Shown in pieces: positions 11,718 through 22,077 of a stretch of 64,000 nucleotides of DNA (positions within the stretch are counted from its first letter, which is position 1; every line of letters begins with the position of its first letter). Location: contig GG745331.1 of assembly GCA_000151295.1 (NCBI GenBank), positions 759,871 through 823,870 on the forward strand. Reading direction: 5' to 3'. This DNA is from Allomyces macrogynus ATCC 38327. Taxonomy: Eukaryota > Blastocladiomycota > Blastocladiomycetes > Blastocladiales > Blastocladiaceae. The position numbers were made by a program, and so were the translations under genes. The notes beneath the pieces were generated by a model. It ran no database searches. It had not been told where the DNA came from and saw nothing but the letters and a program-made list of their open reading frames with translations.

Positions 11718-13553
11718 ATGAACCCGTTCACGCTCGTGCGACTACTTTCGCGACCGCCAGAACCCGCGCGCCGCCGCGCCTTCCACGCGACGGCCACCGC
11801 ACATGGGGGCGGCCGCCTCTCCAAGTCCAAGGACGAGCAAGACCATGTGCGCAAGTCGGCCACGGTGGCCATCGACCCAAAGGCCACCACCGCCTCGTTC
11901 AAGCAACTCGGTCTGCGCCCGGCCCTCTGCGACGCCCTCGCCCGCGCCGGCATCTCGCGCGCGACCCCCTTGCAGGCCGCCATGATCCCGCTCGTCCTGA
12001 CGACCCGCCGCGATTTACTCGTGCGCGACGTTACCGGGTCCGGCAAGACGCTCGGCGCGACGCTCGCGCTGCTGAGTTTGACGCAGACGCCTGAAAGGCA
12101 ACCGTTCCCGGACCCGGACCCGCCCACGGAAGCCAGTGGTGAGATCCCCACGGCCCGAGGCAAGTTTCGCTTCGTGTCTCCGCGACACGTCCTGGTCGTC
12201 CCGCACGGCGACCTTGCGCTACAAGTCGCCGCATGGGTGCGCGCGCTGCTCTCGGAAGACCAGTTCCCAGACCTCTCGTGCGTCCTGCAAACTGCCTTTG
12301 TCCCTCCACCTCCCATTAACCTGTCCGGATTCGACGGTGCCGCACGGCGTGTCCTCATTCAACAACGCGCCGCGCAATCGCCCACCTACGGCGCCTACGC
12401 GACACCACACCTCCTCATCGGCACGCCACGGCGCCTCCTCGAGGAATTCCAAGCGGGCACGCTCGACGTGCGCCGCATCGACACGATCGCCATTGACGAA
12501 ATCGATTCGCTCACGCCACCGATATCAAAGTACAACCCCAAGGCGCGGCTCAACCGGCAGCGGCACCCGAAACCGATCGAGACGTTCCTCGACGACATTA
12601 CGCGCGAGCGCACGCCGCCAGAGGCACGGGACTTGCCCAAGGATGCCGACCCGCGAGGGAGTAAACTGGCACGCGCACGCGCCAAGGCGAAACCGCGCGT
12701 GATTGCGCTCTCGGCCACAGCGTCGGCGGCCGTCCGCGACCACTTGCGCTTCCGCGGGTGGCTTGATGTGACCAAGCTGCGCGTGCTCGATACGACGGGC
12801 ACCGTGCGCGCGTCGGCCAGGCTCGAACATGTCGCGCTGTGTGTGGCCCCGGGGAAAGCCGCCGTGACGAATGTTTTGGTGGAGGCGAAGGCGCAGGCGG
12901 CGGAACGCGCACGGCGCGCGGTGTTGCAGAGCGGGCCGGGGGCGCGGCGCGAGTTTGACCGCGATGAAGATGATGCCGATGCGGACGACAGGCGTGTGCC
13001 GACCCCGTCGATCAACGACTTGACGTCGGCCGTGGTCGCGTACTGCCGGCACCACAACGTGCGCCGCGCGCTCGTTTTCCCGTGCGTGTCCGGAATGGGC
13101 GTCTCGGCTGTCGCGGACGCGCTCAATGGGTACTACCAGGTGCGCGCGGCATACTTGACCAAGGAATACTTGCTCGGGCTCGAGCGGACTCTGACTGGGG
13201 AGGATGCTGATGACGGCAAGACTCTGCGCGCCACGGTCGTGTCGGCGGATGGGGCTCGTGGATTGGACTTTGCGCACGAGTCGCACGTGTTTGTGCTCGG
13301 TGCGCCCGCGGACGCGAATACGTACTTGCATGTGGCGGGCCGTGTCGGGCGGCTTGGGCGGGGAGTGGGGACCGTCGTGTCGCTGATCGCGCCGGCGCAT
13401 GCGACCAAGATGGCCACGATTTTGCGCAGCATCACGACGGGAGCGAGTTCAAAGGACAAGAATGACGGTCAAGAGGAAGTGGCGGCAGGGGCCAATGTGA
13501 TCAACCTGGACGAGGCCGAGCTCGCGATCATTCGCGGCGGCGGGTCCGTGTAG
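11718..13553 (+). CDS. Divergent DEAD-box-like RNA helicase, probably mitochondrial (Mrh4-like)
   Basis: This single-exon gene encodes 611 residues. The start at 11718 gives an Arg-rich, acid-free N-terminus (LVRLLSRPPEPARRR) that looks like a mitochondrial presequence. Superfamily 2 motifs follow in order. The Q-like motif includes SFKQLGL and ATPLQAAMIPL (about 57-92). Motif I is TGSGKT (about 106). The Walker B position reads DEID rather than DEAD (260-263). Motif III is SAT (about 332). Motif V contains DGARGLDF. Motif VI is HVAGRVGRLGR, with Val-Ala where most DEAD-box proteins have Arg. The inserts between motifs are long. The closest functional idea is yeast Mrh4, a mitoribosome assembly helicase; that link rests on architecture and presequence, not on an alignment. 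Confidence 0.8.
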   Translation: MNPFTLVRLLSRPPEPARRRAFHATATAHGGGRLSKSKDEQDHVRKSATVAIDPKATTASFKQLGLRPALCDALARAGISRATPLQAAMIPLVLTTRRDLLVRDVTGSGKTLGATLALLSLTQTPERQPFPDPDPPTEASGEIPTARGKFRFVSPRHVLVVPHGDLALQVAAWVRALLSEDQFPDLSCVLQTAFVPPPPINLSGFDGAARRVLIQQRAAQSPTYGAYATPHLLIGTPRRLLEEFQAGTLDVRRIDTIAIDEIDSLTPPISKYNPKARLNRQRHPKPIETFLDDITRERTPPEARDLPKDADPRGSKLARARAKAKPRVIALSATASAAVRDHLRFRGWLDVTKLRVLDTTGTVRASARLEHVALCVAPGKAAVTNVLVEAKAQAAERARRAVLQSGPGARREFDRDEDDADADDRRVPTPSINDLTSAVVAYCRHHNVRRALVFPCVSGMGVSAVADALNGYYQVRAAYLTKEYLLGLERTLTGEDADDGKTLRATVVSADGARGLDFAHESHVFVLGAPADANTYLHVAGRVGRLGRGVGTVVSLIAPAHATKMATILRSITTGASSKDKNDGQEEVAAGANVINLDEAELAIIRGGGSV

Positions 13554-13987
13554 ACGACGGCATCGTCGGCGATATTCGCGTGTCGTTGATGTTGAATAGC
13601 ATGCCATTAGGGGGTTCGTTTCTTGTGCCGGTCAGCAAGACGATCACGATCTGCGACCACCAGCCTGAGGCCAGCGCGCATCACACAGCCAGTCAACCCT
13701 GCGCGGCGAGTCGCGGTCACGCCTAAACATGTACATCGATGAACAGAAACGCCCGCGCGCTCTGCCGAGTCTCGTCATTGTCTTCTCGCACAACGAGCCC
13801 AAGTGTCAGCATTTCCCAGAAATGGCGCCAAGCGAGCGTCGCCACCATGGTCCCGGCCCCACCAATGATTTTGCGCTTGGGGTCGCATCTGCGTGTGCCG
13901 GCGGGGTTGAAGAACAAGCTGCAATCCCGTCCCTGCTTCCTCTCCCCGCTTCCTTCAAGCACCAGCAGCTGCATCAAGTAAATCACA
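13554..13987. other. Intergenic region, helicase to aminotransferase
   Basis: About 430 bases with no convincing gene. It is the likely 3' end of the helicase transcript and promoter of the next gene. Confidence 0.4.
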
Positions 13988-15901
13988 ATGGTCCTGCAAG
14001 TCCCGACCCACCGCAAGCGCACTCAATGGGACCGCATCGCCACTGTCGCTGCGACCGCCCAACACGTCGCCGACCCGGCCGCGTTGCCCGAGTCCGTGCG
14101 CGTCGCTGAGCAAGCCATTACCAACCTGCGTCCGCCCAATGGCGACAAGTGGACGCCCGAGGCCGCGCGCGAGCTGTTTGCGATTACGCCGGGCATCACG
14201 TACCTGAACGCGGGCGGGTATGGCGTCGCCCCGAAACCCGTCATGGTACGTAGATATGGACTCGAAGCTCGCGCGCGTGATTGGGGACGGCGAGTGACGA
14301 GAAACATGATTTAGGCCGTGCGTCAGGCGTGGTTGGATGCTGCGGTACGTGTCCTTTTGTTGGGTGGAAGACGTGATTGTTGATTTTTTGCTCGATGCTG
14401 ACCCCGTACCGCATTTCTAGGAAGCCGAGCCCACGGATTATTCGAACAGTACGGTCGACGACGCGGCGCAATGGACACCGTGACGATTCACAAGATGTGA
14501 CGCGATTTCGCGCCGCACGCTTGATCTGACCTCGATACTCGGACACGTCTAGGCGTCGACCTGTTCCTGCCGCGCGCGACCGTGGCCGTTGCAGAGTTTG
14601 TCAGTACGTTCGCTCGCTTTTCCAGTTTTGCTCGACCTGTACGTGACGGATGGCTCATTTCCGCGCGCTTGATCTTTGCCAGATGCCGACCCGCAAGACA
14701 TCTTGTTTGCCTACAACACGACCAACGCCGTCAACACGGTGCTCAAGTCGTGGGGGCTCGGGCCCATGGACCGCATCCTGACCGTGTCGATTGCGTACCG
14801 CACGTATCAATCCCTCGCCCATCCCGCGACCCTCTCCACCAGCTGACACTCGCGCACGCGCGATCCAATAGCCGCCGTGGCCTTCACAATCGGCTACGTG
14901 CAAGAACTCACCGGCGCAAAGTCGGTGCAGCTGACGATCCCGCTGCCGGCAACGCGCGAGAAGATTATATCGGCGTTTTCCGAAATGCTGCGCACGAGTT
15001 GCGCACAGCCGACCATGGCCGTCTTCGACCACGTGTCCTCGGCCACGGCGTTGCGCCTGCCCGTCGAGGAACTCGTGCAACTCTGCCGCCAGAATGGGAT
15101 CTGGACCGTGATTGACGGTGCGCACGGGATCGGGCTCGTCCCGCTCGACTTGAAGAAGATGGACCCGGACGTGTATATCTCGAACGTGCACAAGTGGGGG
15201 TTTGCGCCGCGCGGGTGCGGTACGCATATCCCCGTCTTCTCCACCCCGCTCGCTCACATCAACTGACCGTTGCCGCCCATTTAGCGTTCCTGTACGTCAA
15301 GCGGCAACACCATGCGCGCGTGCGCCCGCTCATCACCTCGCACGGACACAGCCACCGCGGCGGAATCCAAGCCGAATTCTTCTGGCCCGGCACAACCGAC
15401 CTGTCCCCGATCCTCTCCGTGCCCGCGGCCCTCGCATTCTGGCACACGGTCGTGCGCGACTTTGACCGCAACCACCGCCTCGCCGTCGCCGCGGCGCACT
15501 TTCTCGCGAAAACCGTCGACGGGTACCTGATCGCCGGCGAAGACCAGATGCTCGCGGCCATGGCCCTCATCGTGCTCCCGCGCGTGACCCCCGAGATCGT
15601 CCGTCGCGTACCAGCGAGCACCGTCCGTGAGCAAGTTGCGCAGGGAGTGCCGGTGCCGGCGCTGGACGGGGCGACGCCCGCGGACGCAACGTATGCGACG
15701 GAGGGGCCGGAAGTGGAGGAATTGTCGCCGGCGGTGCTCGCGGGAGCGTTGCATGACCAGGTGCGCGCGCAGTACGGCGTGGACGCGATTTTCACGACCG
15801 TGCAGGGTCAGGTCGCGGTGCGGATTGCTGCACAGGTGTTCAATGGGCCCGACGATTACGTCAAGTTGGCGCGCGCGTTGCGCGCTGCGATTTTGGGATG
15901 A
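13988..15901 (+). CDS. PLP-dependent class V aminotransferase-like protein (isopenicillin N epimerase-like fold)
   Basis: The exons are 13988..14245, 14315..14344, 14421..14448, 14553..14603, 14683..~14794, ~14872..15219 and 15285..15901, about 480 residues. Diagnostic parts are LFAITPGITYLNAGGYG (N-terminal loop), DPQDILFAYNTTNAVNTVL (cofactor phosphate region), VIDGAHGIG (Asp contacting the pyridine nitrogen) and SNVHKWGFAPRGCAFLYV, where the Lys should form the Schiff base with PLP. The end, FNGPDDYVKLARAL, is typical of the family. The fifth intron does not close in phase with any GT-AG pair I can find, and an acidic coding-like tail continues one frame over after the stop (15896-15986). 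Both would be explained by single extra bases. The substrate is unknown. Confidence 0.8.
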
Positions 15902-16149
15902 CGAGGAGGTGCCAAAGGAGGACGTGGATGCGTTTTACGCGGCGGTCGAGGAGGGCGAGACGGCGGCGCTCAAGGCGCGCATGTGATGCGCGTATGTAGA
16001 GAGTTGGTAGAGAATAGAGAGGGCCTACGAGAATGTGTTTTGCTGTAATGTACAATCATGCAGTCACGACGTGGTCCAACCAGACAGACGCGAGGCGACG
16101 GGGTCGGTGGGCGTTGCGCTTGCCGAGGGGAAATGAGGGAGGGAGGGGT
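15902..16149. other. Convergent 3' region, aminotransferase / Cmc2
   Basis: Short region between facing stop codons. Its first 85 bases remain open in a shifted frame and read as a plausible acidic C-terminal tail of the aminotransferase. Confidence 0.4.
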
Positions 16150-16462
16150 TTACTTGAGGTCGAGCTCGTTCCACGTCTCCTCGGCCCTCTGCCGGCGCGC
16201 GCGCGCGTCGGCCGCGTTCACGGCACGGCGGGCCTTGTACTGAATGAATTTCGAGCCCAATGGTCAGGTCCCACCTCGTCATCATGACCAACAAATCGGA
16301 CGGTTTACGCACGTCCTCGGTCAAGCAGTCGTTGAGCTGCAGCTTGAGGTCATTGCACGCGCCAAAGAACTTGGCCCAGGTCCTCTCCTTGTGACATTTT
16401 TCGAGCGCTTCAATGATTTGCGCGCACTGGATGAGTTGCGGGTTCTGCAGCGTCGGATGCAT
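16150..16462 (-). CDS. CMC2: COX assembly mitochondrial protein 2 (Cmc2), twin CX9C
   Basis: A small protein of the mitochondrial intermembrane space needed for cytochrome c oxidase biogenesis, imported by the Mia40 disulfide relay. Two exons, complement(16150..16239, 16313..16462), join in phase 0 to give 79 residues. It starts with the family's MHP. Then come the two CX9C helices: Cys13 to Cys23 (QCAQIIEALEKCHKE) and Cys36 to Cys46 (GACNDLKLQLNDC), followed by an Arg/Glu-rich helix ending WNELDLK. Length, start and cysteine spacing all match the family. Confidence 0.92.
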
Positions 16463-17122
16463 CTTGGATGGGTTGCAGCGGGTGGTGGACGGGTGGAGTG
16501 GGTCGGCGCGCGGACGCTGGAGAGGTTGCAGCAAGTGCGGAGGGAGGAGCGCCGGTGGCGGCAGCAGCGAAACGTCGTCGTCAACAGCGACGGGTCAACA
16601 AAGCGCGAATTTGTGGGCTGCGGGATGCCGCCGAGGATCGGGGTTGGCGGGTGACTTGCGTGTGGGGAGGGCAGCGTGTCTCGCGGCAACCTTGTTGTGG
16701 GGTTCGCGTTTCGTCCGGGTGGCCAAGTGCCGGCGCGCAGGATCCTGACGCGCCGAGAGCGAGGGCGGCGGAGAAGGCGACAGAGAGGGCGAGGACCACG
16801 TCCCGAGCCCGACCCCATCCCCAGTCTGACCCCGTCCCGAGTCTGACCCCGTCCGTGGCGAGCGGGGCGTCTCTAGCGCGCAGCGCGTCCTGCCCGCGTC
16901 ATGTTGGATGTGGACCTGACCTGATCTGACCTCCCGATGCTCGACACCAAACCGTTCCGCAAATCCGTACGGTGGGGCATCGCCGAACCGCACGTATGGT
17001 ACATTGCACCACTCGGCTCTCCTCCACACGGCGGCGCCGCGACCGATGCCGCGCGCCGTCGTCGTCCTCGTCACCTTCATCGTCATCGTCTTGTTGCACA
17101 ACTGCATCGGCGCGAGCGCAGC
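16463..17122. other. Intergenic region between eIF1 and Cmc2
   Basis: 660 bases between two minus-strand genes. No gene is recognised. The part near 16800-16860 has a short imperfect direct repeat of a Cys/Pro-codon-like word (ccccatcccc / ccccgtcccg). Confidence 0.4.
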
Positions 17123-17543
17123 TTAGAATCCGTGAATCTTGACCTGGTCCTTACGCGCGATCCCTTCCTCGACGAGGAACGTGCCAACCTTGACGCGCTG
17201 GTCGCCCTGCAGCTGAATCACGTCGCCAAGCTCCTCGTCATGCACCAGCGTGCCATTGCACGCAAACTCCTTTTTGAAGGCCTTGAGCAGCTTCTTTTGG
17301 TCGATTTCGTCGGGCAGGCCCTGCACGGTCGTCAGCGTCTTGCGGCCGTTGCGCTGTTGGATGCGAATGTCTACAAGGATGCGCGTTTGTTCGTTCGTCA
17401 GCGTCAGTGTCAGCGTTGGCGTTGGCGTCGCGAAATGCCCCGGACGGCGGACACGCACGGATGTACGCGGTGGTCTTGGTCGTGTCGTTGTCGCCCGTGT
17501 CCGCAAACGGATCAAACGTCGTGAGGTTCTGAATGGCCGACAT
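17123..17543 (-). CDS. SUI1: Translation initiation factor eIF1 (SUI1)
   Basis: This factor binds the 40S subunit and keeps start-codon selection accurate. The exons are complement(17123..17370, 17459..17543), 110 residues, with the phases closing on His (AYIHIRIQQRNGRK). The SUI1 core is almost textbook: KTLTTVQGLP, KKLLKAFKKEFACNGT, VIQLQGDQR and the terminal KIHGF. The N-terminal tail contains TFDPFADTG, also a family feature. The upstream region is disturbed by an assembly gap, so the promoter is unreliable. Confidence 0.96.
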
Positions 17544-17720
17544 GCAAGCGTGGGGTGGGCGGTGTTGGCGCGGAACGGGAGCGCAGCGAAGATCGGGAGG
17601 TGCTGGAGCGTGTCGACGGAGCTGCAGCGAGTCGTGAAGTTGCAGCAAGGGTCGAAGAGCGAGAATCGCGAGCGAGGGGGGGGAGGGGGGGGGGTGCGCG
17701 TCTCTTTTGAGTGGACTTGG

Positions 17721-17890
17721 AGACGCCGATTGTCCTGACGCACGGTTGCAGGAGCAGAGATGGTTGTGGTACCGCAACCTGCCGGCGCTCGCGACCGGGG
17801 CTTTGTTGCGCAACGCGAGCACACTCTCTACGCGATCGACTGGCTCGGCATGGGAGCGGTCCGGGCGCGTTACGCTCCCGCCACTCAACA
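17721..17890 (+). pseudogene. Stray fragment of the downstream alpha/beta-hydrolase gene, abutting a gap
   Basis: About 170 bases match the hydrolase gene at about 24416-24582, including its YRNLPALATG and YAIDWLGM codons. The copy has several small insertions and substitutions, and its central ~20 bases are replaced by a word that recurs at 18033-18053 beyond the gap. It ends exactly at the Ns. It cannot encode a protein. An assembly chimera is more likely than a true duplication, because the damage is concentrated at the gap edge. Confidence 0.75.
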
Positions 17891-17990
17891 NNNNNNNNNN
17901 NNNNNNNNNNNNNNNNNNNNNNNNNNNNNNNNNNNNNNNNNNNNNNNNNNNNNNNNNNNNNNNNNNNNNNNNNNNNNNNNNNNNNNNNNN
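17891..17990. other. Assembly gap, 100 Ns
   Basis: Exactly 100 unknown bases, a conventional scaffold gap of unknown true length. Sequence on both sides carries the same 20-base word, 17746-17765 and 18034-18053. Confidence 0.99.
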
Positions 17991-18242
17991 CTTTTTTTTA
18001 AAGAGGCTTTGACTTGGTTTGTGTTGCTCCGCGTTGCAGGAGCAGAGATGGTTCGACGAACGAGAGGGCGCGCGTGACGGCGCGGCCACGGGGCCTTCAC
18101 GCGACGAAAGGTGACTGCTCGACAGACACTTGTAAGAAGAAAAGAGAATCACGGCCGTTTTATTTGTTGTCACCCAAACCACCCAACCAAACCAAAGGAA
18201 AGTCAGCCGAAAAACGAGAGAGATAGCGAGGAACGGAGGCGA

Positions 18243-18243
18243 C

Positions 18244-18274
<31 letters not shown>

Positions 18275-18290
18275 AAAAAAAAAAAAAAAA
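18243..18290. repeat. C22 followed directly by A26
   Basis: A run of about 22 C (18243-18264) joined to about 26 A (18265-18290). It lies between the gap and the 3' end of the exportin-T gene. Such a double homopolymer is hard to sequence and may be related to the nearby gap. Its exact length should not be trusted. Confidence 0.85.
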
Positions 18291-18496
18291 GCGGAACCAA
18301 AACGAGCACAGGATGCCGACGACGGAGCGAGGGGAAGATCACGAACTTGCTGGGACCAAGGGGGAGAAGAAGAAAGCAAAAGCTAAAGCGCACAAACAAA
18401 ACGAGAAGGGACCGACAAACGAACGTGCTACGAACTAAATCAAAAGAAAGAGGGATCTCCACCGGCCAAGCCGATCGCGCGTGCCGTGTCCATAGA

Positions 18497-21400
18497 CTAC
18501 CGGAACCGCGCGACAAACTGGCGCAAGTACTCGCGCAACCGCTTATCGTCGAGCTGCTGGACGGCCGCCACGTACTCTTGCGCGAGCTCCGGCGGACACT
18601 GCACCGACGGCAAGTACGCTGTCAGCAGGTATTCGGCCCACTGGTTCCCCTGCGCGGCGGTCATCGCGCGATGCAGCGACACAACCTCGTGCAAGAGCAC
18701 GAGCGTGCCGGCATCCCTCGGGTCGCAGCACTGCACAGGCATTTCAAAGCACACGCGCGCCGCGAGCGGACGAATCGCCTCGTCAAACCAGCCCGCAGGC
18801 ACGTGCGCCGGCATAGGCTTGCCCGCGGACCACGCTTTCAACAACTTGGCGAGAAGCCCGATCGCTGCCTTTTGAACGGCACGGTCGGTCCGGTCCATGG
18901 CACACGCCACGACACTGTGCAGGATATCCGGCAAGACGGCAAAGTTGGTCGCGGAAATAAACACCGCATCGAGCCCGGCCGTGCACGCCGACCCGAGGAA
19001 CGCCAGGTACTCCTTCTTCAGCTGTGTGTGCAGCAACTGCTCGTCGGTGCCCTGCGGGGCCGTACCGAGGAACTGGAAGACGATGCGCATCACGGGCTGC
19101 ACGAGCGCGTCCATGAATTCGCCAAGCCCCTGCTTGTACTTGTACATGACGAGCCCGAGAAACCCGAGCACGTCGGCGACTTCCTTGAACGAGCACGCCG
19201 AGAGCAGCATTTGCGTGAGCGGCGGCAGGAACGGGAAGGCGTCGGCGCCCATGACGGCGATCATGCGCTGGAAGGCGAACCGCGCCGCGTCACGCACGCG
19301 CTCGTCGTCGCGCAGGGCCGCGAGCGCCGCGAGCACGGCCTCGTTGGCCGAGGCCAGGATCGGGACCCACGGCGGCGTCGTGTCGCGGAAAATGTGCCGG
19401 CCGGGAAATTCTTTGGCGACACTGCCGACGGCGCCGATCAGGTTCGAAGCGTGTGCGGCAACGGCAGCCATGGCCGCTTCCTGCGCAGGTGTGCGCGACG
19501 CGACACTTGCGGTAGTGTTTCCCGCGAGCGGCGGGGCAATCGACGCGGCTTGCGCAGTCGCTGCGGTCAAACCCTGCACGAGCGGGGCCAGCGCCATTTG
19601 CAGGTACTCGGCGCGCTTGGCCTGCGGAATGTCCTCGAGCGAGATCAGCAGACCGACCGTCTCGAAAAGGTGCATGTCGAGCGTGAACGTCGATACCTGC
19701 GCTCCCTTTGCCGAACTCGGCGCCGCGGGCGGCGGGATCACGAGCAGGTCCGACAGCGCGCCAAGCACCGTGTCGACGAGCGGCGCCATTTTGCTCTTGA
19801 CGGACTTGATGAACCGCAGCAGCAGGTAGGATCCGCGCGACCGCGTCCACGGGTGCGGCGAGTGCAGCCCACGCTGGTCAGCAAACACGCCGAGCGCCTC
19901 GGGGAGGAACTCGGGCACGTCCTCGAAAAAGGTCGCGTAGCGGACCGCGGCCTCGAAAAAGATGGGCGCGACGCACGCGTGTGGGTACGAGGCGAGTTGC
20001 GCGCGCATGACGCGCACGAGAACGTCGCCGAGTGGCGTGGGCTCGCCCGTCGGCGTCACGTGCGGCGACCCGAGTTCTTTACCGAGCGGCAGGCCCGACG
20101 ACCCGGAACTCGCAGCCACTTTGAGGCCTTCGCCGTAGAGGAACAGCAGGTGCATGGCGAGCTCCACGTCGGTCCACGGCACCGCCGGTTTCCGGCCGGT
20201 ACCAGCCGCTGCACCGCCACCAGCGGCAGCGACGCGGTCGACAATGTCGCAAATCACCTGCAGGGAGTACTCGGACCACGTCGGGAAGTGAATGTAGGCG
20301 ACGTTGTCGTAGAGGATCTTGAGCGACCGGCGCAGCTGCTGGAAAAGCGCCAGGTCCTCGTCGAGGTCCTCGTCGCCGTCGTCGCCCGTGCTCCCGCCTG
20401 GGTTCCCCGTTGCGCCGAGCGGCGACTGGTCCGCGTGGTACTTGATCTTGTGCACGATCGCCCGCAGCAGCGACGCGAGCAGCTGCAGCTGCGCGGGCGA
20501 GAGCTGTCCGCCCTGTAGCTTCTTGGCGTGCTTGATCAGGTTGAGCCACTTGGTCGGGAAGTCGCTCACGGCCGTGCACAGCTCGTCCCAGTCGTCGGCA
20601 AAAAACTGCAAGAACAGCGGAAAAAGATCGGTGATCAGCGCGTCGGCGGCCGCGCGCGTCGCGTCGTCCTTGGCGTCCTCCCACGCAGCGACCAGGACGG
20701 CACCGAGGGCATTGACGAGCTTGGCAACAGCATCGGCAAACGCCGACGCGTCCTCGTCTTCGTCGAGGTTGGTCGTTGGGAAAATGCCACTGGCCACGGT
20801 CGCGAGCACCGACATGATGCGCAGGTACTGCAGCAGCTGCAGCTTGTCGCTTGGCGCCATGCCCTTGCTGACGAGGTCGATGACGCACTCGACGGCGGCG
20901 AGGCGCAGCGCGGGCGGCGCGTTGGTCGACGGCGCCAGAAAGGAAAAGAGCACGGGGACCCACAGGTCGTTGGCGACGAGGTTGACGTCGATCCAGGCTG
21001 ATGAACATAGTGGTGGTGAGGGCGACGAGTCAGATACGATAAAAAAACCGTAAATCGAGCGAGAAAGCGAACGAAAGCGTACAAATGTAGAGCCCAACGT
21101 TCTTGAGCGCGGCCACGGCCAAGTCCGGGTGCGACGCCTGGAACTGGACGACAATGTTGAACCAGGCCGAGACGAGGCGCTGCACGGGGCCCTCGCGCAT
21201 CATGTCTTTCTGTAGGGGTAGGGAGTGTGTGTGCCGGTTCGAGCATGTGCAGCGGGAACACGCGTACGATCAGTCGATGTATCCCTCTCTCACCCGTCCA
21301 CGGAAAAACCACTCAACAGCCAGAAGCAAACGAGTGGATCTGATTTTGGCACTCCACCAACCATACCAGCACTTGGTTCCGCGTCACCTCGGCCTGCTCG

Positions 21401-22077
21401 CGGTGAATCAGCATGTTCACGATCTCCTGGTCAATGGCGAGGCAAAAGCGCAGGAACAGGTCGACGGCGCGCGCCGCACCCACGGCCCCGGTCGCTTCGA
21501 GCAGCGCTCCTGGCGCCAAACCGGTGTGTGCCGGTTGCGCGAGTGGTGGCGGGAGCAGCGCGAGCAAATCTTCGAAAAAGGACGGCCACTGCGCGGGGAA
21601 CTGCGCGGCAAACAGGAGCGTAACAATCTGCGCGAGCTTGTTCTTCAAAAACGCCGCGTCGGCGATCGAGTCTGCTGCGGCGGCGGTTGCGTTGGGCGCG
21701 GCCATGGCGCGAATATGATCCATGAGCGTCGTGCGGATCAGCGTGTAGTCGGCGGGGGAGAGCGTTGCGGGCGTGCTCGCGGACGAGCCGTTGGCCTGCG
21801 CGGCCGCCGCCGCAGCGGCCGGACGGCGCTGGTATGCGAGCACTTCCTCGAGAACTTGCAGGCAGAAAAAGGCGAGCTGTGGCACGCGCGGCCCTTGGAC
21901 GTAGAGCGCCAGGCACAGGCGCCAGCCGTTGGGCGCGGACTTGATGGCATCGAGGTAGGCGTGTGCCTGCTGCTTGATCTGCGCGGTCGTGGTCGGGTCG
22001 AGGGCCGCGGCTACGGCCTGCTGCAGCGTTACGGCATCGGCAGTTGCAGTGTCGGCGAGGGCCGAGGGCATGGCCAT
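18497..22077 (-). CDS. LOS1: Exportin-T (tRNA nuclear export receptor, Los1/XPOT family)
   Basis: A karyopherin-beta family receptor that carries mature tRNA through nuclear pores with Ran-GTP. The exons are complement(18497..20997, 21083..21209, 21373..22077), all phases agreeing, 1,110 residues, similar in length to yeast Los1. The N-terminal HEAT repeats include PQLAFFCLQVLEEVLAYQRR and QIVTLLFAAQFPAQWPSFF, followed by VDLFLRFCLAIDQEIVN. The second exon gives KDMMREGPVQRLVSAW, then YISWIDVNLVANDLW, which is highly characteristic. The large third exon holds the remaining alpha-solenoid with a disordered acidic insert (GDDGDEDLDEDL). Start at 22077; a second ATG lies two codons in. A long open frame on the opposite strand is a GC-content shadow. 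Confidence 0.93.

Noticed and set aside
15880..15990. Programmed frameshift at the end of the aminotransferase
   Set aside because: No slippery heptamer with downstream structure was evident, and two other genes show similar one-base faults, so sequence error is simpler.
17238..18266. ORFs running through the N gap
   Set aside because: They are artefacts of translating unknown bases.
18347..20518. 723-residue plus-strand ORF opposite exportin-T
   Set aside because: It lies entirely antisense to a well-supported gene and is full of Arg, Gly and His, as expected for a shadow frame in GC-rich coding sequence.
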